A stretch of 64,000 nucleotides of DNA, taken from contig JAPLNR010000034.1 in the NCBI GenBank assembly GCA_026401035.1, positions 61,912 to 125,911 of the forward strand, given 5' to 3'. Below are positions 1-9,291 of this stretch, one piece after another. Each line of letters opens with the position of its first letter. The stretch's first letter is position 1. A program made the position numbers and the translations under genes. Below the pieces are notes generated by a model, which worked only from the letters and a program-made list of their open reading frames with translations, did not search any database and was not told where the DNA came from. The stretch is from Planctomycetia bacterium. GTDB taxonomy: Bacteria; Planctomycetota; Planctomycetia; Pirellulales; UBA1268.

Positions 1-699
<699 letters not shown>

Positions 700-862
700 C
701 CGAGATTCACCCGCGGTGGTTGATCGCCCCCTGAGCACAGTCGCTCCGGCGAATCCCCAGTATCAACAGACCTCGCCTCGAAAGCAACTTTTTAACCTCC
801 CCTCTGAACGGATTTTTCACGGGTGTCCTCCAGCCGGGCCAATTTGCCGGAAATGCCTTTAA

Positions 863-883
863 AAACAGCATTATTGGCTGTTT
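863..883 (-). terminator. Weak stem-loop at the 3' end of the exported methyltransferase gene
   Basis: A 7-bp inverted repeat (AAACAGC / GCTGTTT) has a 7-base loop that contains the TAA stop of the upstream gene at 871-873. On the minus strand the stem is followed by TT and then AAAGG, so the U-tract is very short. It may be a weak intrinsic terminator or only a 3'-end hairpin. Confidence 0.3.
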
Positions 884-1686
884 GGGGGGGCTGAGAGGCC
901 CGGCTGGATCCCCGGGGCGGCGGCCGGCCGGGCCTCGAAAAAGAGCAGGTGCTGCCAGGGGAGCCGGTCAAACTCCCGGGCGAGCCCGAAGCCGGCTGGC
1001 TCCAGTTCGGCCCGCACCTGGGCCTTCGTCATCTTGTGGAGCGGCTTGATCGGCACCGCTGGATCTTCGCCGCGAAACTCCGCCAGCACCAATTGCCCAC
1101 CATCCTTGAGGCTCTCGCGAATTCTGGCGAGCATCTCCTCGGGATGCGAAAACTCGTGGTAGACGTCGACGCAGAGCACGATGTCGACCGCCCCTCGTGG
1201 CAGCCGTGGATCGACGGCGGTGCCGAGCACCGGCCGGACGTTGGCGATGCCTTCGTCGGCCAGGCGGTGGGCGAGCATCCGCAGCATCTCCGGCTGCACG
1301 TCGACCGCATACACCAGGCCGCGCGGCCCGACGCGTTTGGCGAGTTCGACGGTGTAGAAGCCGTTGCCACAGCCCATGTCGCAGACCGTCTGGCCCGGCC
1401 GGATCGCCAACGACTCCAGCAGCAGCCGACAGTCTTCTTCGCGCTGGCGGCTCTCGCGGACGAGCCAGGGCGCGCCGGTGTAGTGCATGGTCTGCGAAAT
1501 CTCGCGGCCCATAAAGTGCGTGGCCGCCGGGGGGATCGTGGCCGTGGGATCGACGGCCATGTCGACCGCGGGCGGCTTCTTGTCCGCCGCCGGATGCGGC
1601 GGCGCGACGACGGCCTGCGCCCCGGCGGTTCCCGAAAAACCCGCCATGAGCATCAGTCCCCAAACGATATGGGTCGATGGTTTCAT
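871..1686 (-). CDS. Class I SAM-dependent methyltransferase with a signal peptide
   Basis: The protein has 271 residues when started at the ATG at 1686, the point from which a clear Sec signal peptide begins: a hydrophobic stretch WGLMLMAGFSG, then an Ala-rich cleavage region (about residues 1-24). The mature part is a class I methyltransferase: motif I VCDMGCGNGFY near residue 100, the acidic strand-2 end AVDV, and a motif IV-like IVLCVDVYHEF. Substrate is unknown. The reading frame stays open upstream to 1851, but that extension overlaps lpxI and would bury the signal peptide. Export is unusual because SAM is a cytoplasmic cofactor. It is last in the lpxD-lpxI run, 55 bases after lpxI. Confidence 0.75.
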   Translation of the reverse strand: MKPSTHIVWGLMLMAGFSGTAGAQAVVAPPHPAADKKPPAVDMAVDPTATIPPAATHFMGREISQTMHYTGAPWLVRESRQREEDCRLLLESLAIRPGQTVCDMGCGNGFYTVELAKRVGPRGLVYAVDVQPEMLRMLAHRLADEGIANVRPVLGTAVDPRLPRGAVDIVLCVDVYHEFSHPEEMLARIRESLKDGGQLVLAEFRGEDPAVPIKPLHKMTKAQVRAELEPAGFGLAREFDRLPWQHLLFFEARPAAAPGIQPGLSAPPNSQ

Positions 1687-1741
1687 GCTGGGAACGAGTA
1701 TACGGCGGCCCGGCACGGAGCAAAAAAACCGGCGTGGCCGC

Positions 1742-2653
1742 TCATGCCGCAGCGGCGCCGGCCGAATGCACTGCGGGCAGTCCCTCGGCGTCGCGAAAAC
1801 TGACGACCGTGAGCCCGCTTCTCGACGCAAAGTCCGTGAGACTCTCGGCATCGACGAGAATTGTCCGCCCCGTCTCGATCGCCAGCACGCGGGCCCCGGC
1901 GGCCCGGAGCGACTGCAGCGTGCCGACGCCGATCGTCGGCATGTCGAACCGCAGGTCCTGCTGCGGCTTGGCCACCTTCACGACGACCATGCCGCCGGCA
2001 GGGCAGAGCCGGCCGGCGCGGCGGATGCATTCATCGGTGCCCTCGATCGCCTCGAGCGCCATCGGCGCGCGGTTCTTCACCACCACGGTCTGGCCGATGT
2101 CGAGCCGGCCGAGTTCCTTCGCGAGCCGCCAGCCAAAAATCACATCCTGTTCCTCGGCGGCCGAAAGCGGCCGGCCGGCGAGCAGGCCCTCGGTGGCCAG
2201 CAGTTCAGGGGCGAAGTCCGTGGCCGGGCAGATGCTCACTCCCGCGGCATCGAACGCCGCGCTGATCGCACTGAGGAGCGAGTCGTCGCAGTTGTCGTGG
2301 CGGCGGCTGATGAAGTGCGGCCAGAAGGTCTTGAGCCCGGTCCAGTCGGGGAGGTGACGGATCCATGCACCCCGCGCAAAAAGTTTTGTCTTGTGGATCT
2401 TGCCGGCCATGGTGGCCCGCCGCGCACCATGCCGCCGGAAAAAATCGACGGCCTTGCCAAGTTCGGCCACGCCGACCGTGGCATACGCATCGGCCAGCGA
2501 ATGGAGTTCGGCATCGGCATGGTCACGAATGGAAAGGATCGCGGTGCGGCCGCCGTACCGTCGGATCGCCTCGGCCACAGCCGCGGGATACCGGCCCCAG
2601 CCGGCAATGATGCCGATCGTTTCACCGGCGAGTGAGCGGGGTTCATGGTGCAT
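1742..2653 (-). CDS. lpxI: UDP-2,3-diacylglucosamine pyrophosphatase, LpxI family
   Basis: The 303-residue protein starts at ATG 2653. It matches the LpxI (DUF1009) family: an N-terminal nucleotide-binding-like segment with IGIIAGWGRYP, and a C-terminal catalytic domain carrying the VVVKNRAPMALEAIEGTDE and VKVAKPQQDLRFDMPTIG stretches. LpxI hydrolyses UDP-2,3-diacylglucosamine to lipid X and UMP in lipid A synthesis and replaces LpxH in many non-gammaproteobacterial Gram-negatives. It lies 13 bases downstream of lpxD, so the two acyl-sugar steps are probably co-transcribed. An open frame upstream of 2653 overlaps lpxD and is not used here. Confidence 0.88.
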   Translation of the reverse strand: MHHEPRSLAGETIGIIAGWGRYPAAVAEAIRRYGGRTAILSIRDHADAELHSLADAYATVGVAELGKAVDFFRRHGARRATMAGKIHKTKLFARGAWIRHLPDWTGLKTFWPHFISRRHDNCDDSLLSAISAAFDAAGVSICPATDFAPELLATEGLLAGRPLSAAEEQDVIFGWRLAKELGRLDIGQTVVVKNRAPMALEAIEGTDECIRRAGRLCPAGGMVVVKVAKPQQDLRFDMPTIGVGTLQSLRAAGARVLAIETGRTILVDAESLTDFASRSGLTVVSFRDAEGLPAVHSAGAAAA

Positions 2654-2666
2654 GGTAGCGTTCCCG

Positions 2667-3722
2667 TCAGGCGGCCTCCGCGGGCTGGCCGCAGCGTCCG
2701 GTCTCGAGCGCTGCGACGCGGGCGGCGATCTGCTTGAGATCCTTCCGCATCTCGGGGAGCTTGCTGATCGTCGCCAGCTGGAGCTTGCGGTCGCGAAGCT
2801 CGATCGCGGGCTCGCCGAGCACCGTCTTGCCAGCCTCGACGTCGTTCGACACGCCCGAGCGGGCACCGAGGATCGCACGGTCGCCGATGTGTACGTGGTC
2901 GCGCACGCCGCACTGCCCCGCCATCACCACCCAGTCGCCGGTGGTCGTGCTGCCGGCAACGCCCACCTGCGAGCAGATCATGTTGTGTCTGCCGAGGCGG
3001 CAGTTGTGCGCGATCATCACGAGATTGTCGAGTTTCGTGCCGTCGCCGATGACCGTGGGCCCATACGTGCCGCGATCGATCGTCGTGCCGGCGCCGATCT
3101 CGACGTCGTTGCCGATCTCCACATTCCCGAGCTGCGCCGAGAGCGCATACGCCCCGCCAGCGACTTTGTAGCCGAATCCGTAGGCCCCGAGCACGGCGCC
3201 GGCGTGGATGATGCAGCGGTCGCCGACCTGCGTGTTTTCATAGAGCACGGCGTTGGGGAAGATCTCCGTCCCGGCGCCGATGCGGCAGCCGGGCAAGAGT
3301 TGCACGCCCGCATGGATGGTGGCGCCGGCGCCGATCTCGACGTCGGCACCAACCACCGCGAAGGGATGGATGTCGACATCGGTGCCGAGCCGGGCCGTGG
3401 GATCGACTGCCGCCTGCGGGCTTGCGCCGATCCGGACACGCGGTCGGGGCGGTCGCAGGAGCGTGATCACGGCGGCAAAGGCGGCATGCACGTCGGCCAC
3501 CTCGATCGTCGGCCGGTCGAGCGGACCGGAGCCCTGCGGCACGATCGCCGCACCGGCCCGGCTCTTGGCGAGGAGGTGTAACTTGTCGGCCTGATCGACG
3601 AGTGTGATGTGATCCGGTCCGGCTGTCTCCAGCGTGACAGCGGCGCTGATCGCCGCCGAACCATTGCCGCCGACAAGCGTGCCGCCGGTGTGGGTGGCGA
3701 GAGTCTCGAGTGTGAATGCCAT
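2667..3722 (-). CDS. lpxD: UDP-3-O-acylglucosamine N-acyltransferase
   Basis: A 351-residue left-handed beta-helix acyltransferase, the normal size for LpxD. The start at ATG 3722 is supported by GGGAGGA about 8 bases upstream. The N-terminal LpxD domain (about 1-100) is followed by many hexapeptide repeats (about 105-300) and a C-terminal helical segment. The MIAHNCRLG segment carries the expected catalytic His. The enzyme transfers a hydroxyacyl chain from acyl-ACP to UDP-3-O-acyl-glucosamine in lipid A synthesis. With lpxI next to it, this points to an LPS-type outer membrane. A 62-base gap separates it from the upstream membrane-protein gene on the same strand. Confidence 0.92.
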   Translation of the reverse strand: MAFTLETLATHTGGTLVGGNGSAAISAAVTLETAGPDHITLVDQADKLHLLAKSRAGAAIVPQGSGPLDRPTIEVADVHAAFAAVITLLRPPRPRVRIGASPQAAVDPTARLGTDVDIHPFAVVGADVEIGAGATIHAGVQLLPGCRIGAGTEIFPNAVLYENTQVGDRCIIHAGAVLGAYGFGYKVAGGAYALSAQLGNVEIGNDVEIGAGTTIDRGTYGPTVIGDGTKLDNLVMIAHNCRLGRHNMICSQVGVAGSTTTGDWVVMAGQCGVRDHVHIGDRAILGARSGVSNDVEAGKTVLGEPAIELRDRKLQLATISKLPEMRKDLKQIAARVAALETGRCGQPAEAA

Positions 3723-3784
3723 GCGCAGTCCTCCCTTGGGGGGCGGGAAGATAGGCAGCCTGGAGACTGCGCCGCAAGGCGGAT

Positions 3785-4294
3785 TCAGCCGCGGTTCCCG
3801 CGTTCTATTGCCACGGCGGCGGCCATGACGCCCGCGAGCAGAAGCCGTGCCGTCCAGAGGCCGGTTCGCAGCCAGTTGGTCGCGACGAGCCGGGCATGCA
3901 CCGCCTCGTCCCAGCCGGCCGCCAGCCGCTGGTGGCAGGGCACCTGCACGAGGAACGTGCTCGCCCAGATCCCGAGGAGCAATGCCGCGGCCACCCACGG
4001 CAGCCAGCCGGGGAGGCCCGCCGGCCGCCGCACGAGCAACAGCGCGGCCGTCGCCCCTTCGACGAGCATCACCGGCACCACGATCAGGCCCGTCCGCTCG
4101 CGGTGCATTGCCTCCCAGCGGCCGAAATCATCGTGCGGCCAGCCAGACATGAGCGGGTAGTGGACCAGTTGCACGTACCAGATGACGCCAGCCATCACGG
4201 CCGTCGCCGCGAGACCGACGATGACGACCATGCGAGCAGACAGTTCGCGTGACATCGACGGCCTCGCTTCTCCGGAATTCGTGCCGTCGGTCAT
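3785..4294 (-). CDS. Conserved four-helix membrane protein of unknown function
   Basis: About 169 residues with four predicted transmembrane segments, near residues 21-42, 70-90, 97-118 and 142-162 counted from ATG 4294. The motif YVQLVHYPLM after TM1, the HRERTG element before TM2 and a conserved-looking PCHQRL loop after TM3 suggest a defined family, possibly related to DUF1772-like membrane proteins, but I cannot name it firmly. ATG 4306 four codons upstream is an alternative start. It sits within the minus-strand run between the VOC gene and lpxD, with gaps of about 55-62 bases on each side, so it may be co-transcribed with either. Confidence 0.65.
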   Translation of the reverse strand: MTDGTNSGEARPSMSRELSARMVVIVGLAATAVMAGVIWYVQLVHYPLMSGWPHDDFGRWEAMHRERTGLIVVPVMLVEGATAALLLVRRPAGLPGWLPWVAAALLLGIWASTFLVQVPCHQRLAAGWDEAVHARLVATNWLRTGLWTARLLLAGVMAAAVAIERGNRG

Positions 4295-4349
4295 GGCTCG
4301 AACCAACCCGCGTCACGGATGACTTTTTCCACGGACAACGAGGTGCCGA

Positions 4350-4703
4350 TTAAGTGCCGATGGGGGCGAGCACTTCGACCGGGTTGCCCGACGGATCGGC
4401 GACATAGCAACTCCGCGTGCCGTCGCGGTGTCCCTTGAGCGGACCGAAGGCCTCCGCCTGCGGATGAATGAAGCCGATATGGGGCGGATGCTGATCGGGA
4501 ATCACGAGGGCCAGACGAGTGTTGCCGAATTCGAGCAGCGCCCAGGTGGCGTCCTGATAGCCGATCTCGCAGCGGAAGTGCTTGCGATACCAGTCGACCG
4601 CCTCGGCGATGTCGCGGACGGAGATGGCGATGTGATGGATCTCATCGAGCGGCGCGGCCGGATCGGCGGTCGGAAAAACGCGGGCGGTGGCGGGCGTGGA
4701 CAT
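4350..4703 (-). CDS. VOC (glyoxalase/dioxygenase superfamily) protein
   Basis: A single-domain 117-residue vicinal-oxygen-chelate protein. It shows the paired beta-alpha-beta-beta-beta pattern: IHHIAISVRDIAEAVDWYRKHF near the N-terminus supplies the first metal-ligand His, and the C-terminal half ends with CYVADPSGNPVEVLAPI, where the last Glu of VEVL is the usual metal ligand. Members bind a divalent metal and act on small thiol adducts or aromatic diols, or bind drugs; sequence alone does not give the substrate. It lies 61 bases downstream of the SDR gene on the same strand. Confidence 0.8.
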   Translation of the reverse strand: MSTPATARVFPTADPAAPLDEIHHIAISVRDIAEAVDWYRKHFRCEIGYQDATWALLEFGNTRLALVIPDQHPPHIGFIHPQAEAFGPLKGHRDGTRSCYVADPSGNPVEVLAPIGT

Positions 4704-4764
4704 GCGAGGGAGCCTCCAGGGAATGGCTGATCAGTTCATTCTACCGGGCGATCGCTTTTCTATT

Positions 4765-5511
4765 TCAGCGTTTCAGGTCGGCGAGCCCGCCGTCGACGCC
4801 GAGCACCTGCGCGGTGATCCAGCCCTGGGCCGGATCGAGCAGCCAGGCGATCGCGCGGGCCACGTCTTCCGGTTCGCCGAGCCGCCCCAGCGGGTGCATG
4901 GCGAGCGACGCCTTCTCAGCCAGTTCGCTCGAGACGAGCCCCTTCGTGAGCGGCGTGCGCACCAGGCCCGGGGCGACGGCGTTGAAGCGGATCTTCTGCC
5001 GGGCATAAGTGGCTGCCGCCGAGAGCACCAGACCGATGATGCCAGCCTTCGCGGCAGCGATCGCTTCGTGGTTGGCGAGCCCCACCCGCGCCGCCGCGCT
5101 CGATACGAGCACGACCGAGCCGCCGTCGGCCCGCAGGAGCCGCCCGGCGGCCCGCACGCAACCGAAGCCGCTGGTCAGATTGGCCGCCAGCGTGGCGTGC
5201 CACTCCGCGGAGGTCGTCAGATGCGCCGGCTTGAGCAGGAGCGAACCGGCACAGTTGGTGATGCCGGTGAGGCCACCGAGCGCAGCGACCGCCTGATCGG
5301 CGCAGGCGTCTATTTGGTCGGGATCCGTTGCATCGACGAGGCCACAGGGCATCGCCAATTCATCGGCTAGCGGTTGCAGCCGGGCTGGATCGCGGCCGGC
5401 CAGGAATACGCGGGCGCCATTCGCGACGAGCAGACGCGCCAACACCGAGGCGATGCCCCCAGAGGCACCGACGATGAGCACGCGTTGCTGGCCGGGGGGA
5501 TTTTCCTGCAT
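4765..5511 (-). CDS. SDR-family oxidoreductase-like protein lacking the catalytic Tyr
   Basis: A 248-residue Rossmann protein of the short-chain dehydrogenase/reductase superfamily. Cofactor motif GASGGIA (15-21), NCAGS (86-90), N111 and the VSSAA strand (136-140) are present, as is the PGLVRTPLTKG loop. In the active-site YxxxK position the sequence is I151-AAA-K155, so the Tyr that normally donates a proton is replaced. It may therefore be a reductase using another residue, a binding protein or an inactive paralogue. Its ATG overlaps the stop codon of the sigma factor gene by one base (TGATG), which suggests translational coupling. Confidence 0.82.
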   Translation of the reverse strand: MQENPPGQQRVLIVGASGGIASVLARLLVANGARVFLAGRDPARLQPLADELAMPCGLVDATDPDQIDACADQAVAALGGLTGITNCAGSLLLKPAHLTTSAEWHATLAANLTSGFGCVRAAGRLLRADGGSVVLVSSAAARVGLANHEAIAAAKAGIIGLVLSAAATYARQKIRFNAVAPGLVRTPLTKGLVSSELAEKASLAMHPLGRLGEPEDVARAIAWLLDPAQGWITAQVLGVDGGLADLKR

Positions 5512-6509
5512 CAGAGCCAGTCACCGACTGTCTGCTCCAGCTTCGCCTCGGCGGCCATCTCGCGGAGCTTTTCCATGGCCCGCGTCTGAATCTGCCGGAT
5601 TCGCTCCTTGCAGACGCCCATTTGGGAGCCGAGCTCACGGAAGGTCCGTGGCGGCCGGCCGTCGAACCCGAATCGGGCGATGACGATCTGGCGTTCCCGT
5701 GGCTCGAGATCGCCGAGGAATCCAGTGAACAATTCCTTCAGGGTGCCAATCTGCTCGGATGAGCAATAGTCTGTGTTCGGCTCTTTTGCCGCCCGATCCT
5801 TGAGCGCATCGTCACTGGCGACGAATCGGGTGCGCTGTTGGCGTCCCTTGTGCGACATCCGAAAAAAGTGCCGCTGGATCGCATACGTGGCGTAGGTGCT
5901 GAACCGATTGCCAAGGGCGAAATTGAATTTCTCGACGGCCCGCATGAGGGCGATGTTGCCGTCGCTCACCAATTCCTCGAATGAGTTGCTCGGGTCGATG
6001 AACTTCTTGGCTATGGAGACCACAAGCCGCAGATTCGACGTGATGATGATTGCCTTTACCGTCTCGGCCTCGGCAAGCCAGGCCTCGACCTGATCGAGTT
6101 GCCTGAGCGTGGCCCGCTGCCGATCGAGCCGGCCGCGTGCCGTGGCGGCCCGGAACTTCAGCCAGTTCATCCGCCGAAAGTAAAACTGCTCCTCGTCCTT
6201 GGTGATCAGCCGGGTTTGGTAGAGGCTCGCGAGATAGGGGCTGACCGACTGCGAGGCCGATTGCGTCGACTGCTGCTCCAGAGGCACGGCGGCATCGGCT
6301 GGCGCGACGGTGGCAAGCTTCTCGGCTTCTGCCTTGAGAAACTGCCGGCAGGGGATGTACTCGATCTGCCGGTCGAACAACCGCTGCCGCCGCTCGGCAA
6401 GGATGGCCTTCCGTTTGGCGAGCGTTTTGGCCGAGGCGGGCCGCTTGGTCTTGGCCCGCCGGCCAGTCTGCTCTGAACGGCCTGAAAACTGCTTGACTGA
6501 AGCAATCAC
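5511..6509 (-). CDS. Sigma-70 family RNA polymerase sigma factor
   Basis: About 332 residues. A GTG start at 6509 is chosen because AGGAGGG (6516-6522) sits six bases upstream; an ATG at 6527 is too far forward for that site. The N-terminal ~60 residues are basic. A region 1.2-like stretch precedes a strong region 2 (NLRLVVSIAKKF, FEELVSDGNIALMRAVEKF, FSTYATYAIQRHF), and region 4 carries TFRELGSQMGVCKERIRQIQ. Only about 60 residues lie between regions 2 and 4, so region 3 is short or degenerate, which argues for an alternative rather than the primary sigma factor. The downstream SDR start overlaps its stop codon. Confidence 0.9.
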   Translation of the reverse strand: MIASVKQFSGRSEQTGRRAKTKRPASAKTLAKRKAILAERRQRLFDRQIEYIPCRQFLKAEAEKLATVAPADAAVPLEQQSTQSASQSVSPYLASLYQTRLITKDEEQFYFRRMNWLKFRAATARGRLDRQRATLRQLDQVEAWLAEAETVKAIIITSNLRLVVSIAKKFIDPSNSFEELVSDGNIALMRAVEKFNFALGNRFSTYATYAIQRHFFRMSHKGRQQRTRFVASDDALKDRAAKEPNTDYCSSEQIGTLKELFTGFLGDLEPRERQIVIARFGFDGRPPRTFRELGSQMGVCKERIRQIQTRAMEKLREMAAEAKLEQTVGDWL

Positions 6510-6812
6510 GATCAGCCCTCCTGACATCGATGTCTGAAAAGCGGCATGCAAACCAAGCCGGGCCATTCGCCCGAGGTGTGGGGCAGAAGCTTGCGTGCCT
6601 CCTGAGAGGAAACCGCAGACTGGCCGCCCGGCTAACAGCCCACGAACGGGCCCGGGGAAAACGCTCGTCCGGGTCGGTTTTCCTGCGAACAGCCCCACGA
6701 AGGTCAGCCATGCCGCCGCAACGAGATGGCGTACACTGACGGGAGGTTTTGAAAAAGCTGACTATTCCCTGTGTCGCGGCGGCGAACCATTTTTGATCCC
6801 AAGGGGCAGGAC
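6510..6812. other. Divergent intergenic region, sigma factor / selO
   Basis: About 300 bases between two divergent genes. Apart from the sigma-factor ribosome binding site (6516-6522) and AGGGG just before the selO GTG, no convincing promoter, hairpin or RNA gene was seen. Several short open frames cross it but none has a ribosome site or recognisable protein. Confidence 0.5.
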
Positions 6813-8363
6813 GTGAGCGGCCCACCCGGCTGGAACTTCGACAACACCTACGCCCGGCTCCCCGCCGCGCTTTTTTCACCGGCGCAGCCGGCCCGCTTCG
6901 GCGGGCCGCGAGTTTCGCTCCTCAACCAGGGCTTGGCGGACGAACTCGGGCTCTCCTTCCGTGACCTGCCCGACGCCTCCGCTGCGGCGCTCTTTGCCGG
7001 CCAGACATTGCCCGACGGGGCCCAACCGATTGCCCAGGCCTACGCGGGCCACCAATACGGTGGCTTCACGATGCTCGGCGACGGCCGGGCGATTTTGCTC
7101 GGCGAGCAGGTCGCGCCCTCGGGGCAGCGGTTCGATATCCAGCTCAAGGGGGCGGGTCGCACACAGTTTTCACGCGGCGGCGACGGCTTCGCCGGCTTGG
7201 GCCCGATGCTCCGCGAATACATCATCAGCGAGGCGATGCACGCCCTGGGGATCCCGACCACGCGGAGCCTCGCCGTGGCCACGACGGGCGAGACGGTCTA
7301 CCGCAACACACCCCTGACCGGGGCAGTGCTCACCCGCGTCGCCTCCAGTCACATTCGCGTCGGCACGTTCGAATATGCCGCCCGCCGTGATCCGGCGACG
7401 CTGCAGTCTCTGGCCGATTATGCGATCGCCCGGCATTTTCCCGCGGTCGCCGACAGGCCGGATCAATACCTCGACTTCCTGGTTGCGGTGATCGACCGAC
7501 AGGCGGCACTGATCGCCCGCTGGCAGCATGTGGGCTTCGTGCATGGCGTGATGAACACCGACAACATGGCCATTTCCGGCGAGACGATCGATTACGGCCC
7601 CTGTGCCTTCATGGATGCTTACGATCCAGCGACCGTCTTCAGTTCGATCGATGTCCATGGCCGCTATGCGTATGGTAATCAGCCGGCGATCGCCCAGTGG
7701 AACCTCACGCGATTCGCCGAAACGCTCTTACCACTGTTACATGCGGATGCCGACACAGCGATCGAGATGGCCACGGCGGCGATCCGGAATTTTCCGGCCA
7801 CGTTTGAGCAGGCTTGGCTGGCCGGCATGCGGGCGAAACTCGGGCTCGAGACCGAGGATCCGGGCGACGGCGCACTCGTCGCCGCCCTGCTTGACTGGAT
7901 GCAGTCGGCCAGGGCCGACTGGACAAACACGTTCCGTGATCTTGGCTCGATGATCGACGAAAACGGCACGGGAACCGCGGAAGTGCCGCATCTGACTGAT
8001 CGATTGGAGAGCGACCTCTACCGGCAGCCGGCCTTTGCTGCGTGGCATGCCCGCTGGCTCGAGCGGCTCGGCCGCGAGGGCCGGCCGCTCGCGATCACGG
8101 CAGCGCGGATGGCGGCCGTGAACCCCTGGGTGATCCCCCGCAATCATCGGGTCGAGGAAGCCCTGGCCGCCGCCACCGGAGATGGCAGCGTTGGCCATGA
8201 CATTTCTGAAGCCGAAGGAGTCGCCACGACTGATCCGCTGGCAGCGACACACCGGCTGCTCGCGGTGCTCGCCTCGCCCTTCAAGCCCGACGTGGAGGCG
8301 GCGGCCTATGCCGAACCGCCGCCGCCCACGACGAGCTGCTACCGCACTTTCTGCGGCACGTAA
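6813..8363 (+). CDS. selO: Protein adenylyltransferase SelO (YdiU/UPF0061 family)
   Basis: A pseudokinase-fold enzyme that transfers AMP from ATP to Ser, Thr or Tyr of target proteins. The N-terminus GWNFDNTYARLP, the AYAGHQYGGF and LGDGRAILLGE stretches, QLKGAGRTQFSRGGDG, and the active-site region HGVMNTDNMAISGETIDYGPCAF are characteristic. The C-terminus ends in YRTFCGT, at the place where animal homologues carry selenocysteine. Length is about 516 residues from the GTG at 6813, which is preceded by AAGGGG and begins close to the conserved GWNFDN; a GTG at 6771 would add 14 residues. It ends 20 bases from the convergent PEP-CTERM gene. A redox-stress role is known for the family but nothing here shows it directly. 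Confidence 0.92.
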   Translation: MSGPPGWNFDNTYARLPAALFSPAQPARFGGPRVSLLNQGLADELGLSFRDLPDASAAALFAGQTLPDGAQPIAQAYAGHQYGGFTMLGDGRAILLGEQVAPSGQRFDIQLKGAGRTQFSRGGDGFAGLGPMLREYIISEAMHALGIPTTRSLAVATTGETVYRNTPLTGAVLTRVASSHIRVGTFEYAARRDPATLQSLADYAIARHFPAVADRPDQYLDFLVAVIDRQAALIARWQHVGFVHGVMNTDNMAISGETIDYGPCAFMDAYDPATVFSSIDVHGRYAYGNQPAIAQWNLTRFAETLLPLLHADADTAIEMATAAIRNFPATFEQAWLAGMRAKLGLETEDPGDGALVAALLDWMQSARADWTNTFRDLGSMIDENGTGTAEVPHLTDRLESDLYRQPAFAAWHARWLERLGREGRPLAITAARMAAVNPWVIPRNHRVEEALAAATGDGSVGHDISEAEGVATTDPLAATHRLLAVLASPFKPDVEAAAYAEPPPPTTSCYRTFCGT

Positions 8364-8383
8364 CGGAGATCGCGGAACGCGAC

Positions 8384-9256
8384 TTACTGCTTCCGCATCC
8401 GACGCCGCAGCGCGGCGAAAGCCACACTGCCGATTCCCAGTCCGGCGAGGGCGATGCTCGAAGGCTCGGGGACAGCCACGAGATTGCTCTCCACCCATCC
8501 TTCGGCCAGGCCGTGGGCAGCCTCGAATGCTACCAGGTCAGCGAACTGCGGCGCCAGGGCCGTAGGGTCGAGGGCCCCGAACACGAAGTAGAGCGAGTCT
8601 GACGGTGTATAGCCCGTCATCTGCAGTTGGAGAGAATACAGATAGAAACCTTGGTCCGGCGCGGCTCCGCTCTTAGCAAGCGAGGTATAGAGGTGCGTAT
8701 GCACCGAGCCTGTCGATCCTGTGGTCTGAATCGTATTGCCGGCGAGGACGCCGGCCGCCGATCCATCGATCGACGACGTCCATCCGCCAGCGCCTTGCTT
8801 CTCGAGACCGAGCACGACGTTCGCGCCTACTGGCGAAAAGGCCACGGATCCGCTTCCGTCCCAGAAATAAAGATTGCGCGTCGATGCGGCGATTGTGATC
8901 GGCTGGAAATTGAAGGTAAGTGGAGCCAATCCAGGAAGCGCCGTGTACATGTTCGCAGGGGTCGTCAATGATGGATTGTTCAGGTTCGACTGTGTAGAAG
9001 CCCTGAATCCAGGCTCGCCGGGCGCAGAGCTCTCAAAGGCCGCTGCCGTGCCGGTACCTACGACCTCGCCGCCAAAGACCCTCAGTTGGCCCTCTGGCAC
9101 AATCGCCACGGTATTGGCATCGTCGTATCCGCCGATGATAAGACTCGTGCCGCTTGCTGTCACAAACACGTCGTAATGAACGTCTTCAGCAAGGGCGAAA
9201 TGCGCGGAGCTTCCAAAAATAATGGTGGCGACAAGACAAACATACGAGGTTTTCAT
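8384..9256 (-). CDS. PEP-CTERM surface protein, possibly of a Zur-repressed family
   Basis: A 290-residue exported protein. It has an N-terminal signal peptide (about 1-24, ending SSAHFALAE) and a textbook C-terminal PEP-CTERM sorting signal: VPEPSS, a hydrophobic helix, then RRRMRKQ, which an exosortase would recognise. The body is beta-rich and contains VHTHLYTSL followed by YLYSLQLQMTGY and DSLYFVF. This pattern recalls the all3515-type PEP-CTERM proteins described as Zur-repressed in cyanobacteria; that match is from memory. AAGGAG lies 8 bases before the ATG. It is the second gene of an operon, 35 bases behind the pseudopilin, and shares that gene's promoter and putative operator. No exosortase was found in the window. 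Confidence 0.8.
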   Translation of the reverse strand: MKTSYVCLVATIIFGSSAHFALAEDVHYDVFVTASGTSLIIGGYDDANTVAIVPEGQLRVFGGEVVGTGTAAAFESSAPGEPGFRASTQSNLNNPSLTTPANMYTALPGLAPLTFNFQPITIAASTRNLYFWDGSGSVAFSPVGANVVLGLEKQGAGGWTSSIDGSAAGVLAGNTIQTTGSTGSVHTHLYTSLAKSGAAPDQGFYLYSLQLQMTGYTPSDSLYFVFGALDPTALAPQFADLVAFEAAHGLAEGWVESNLVAVPEPSSIALAGLGIGSVAFAALRRRMRKQ

Positions 9257-9291
9257 GTTGCAAACTCCTTATTGTTGCGAAAACAAGATCG

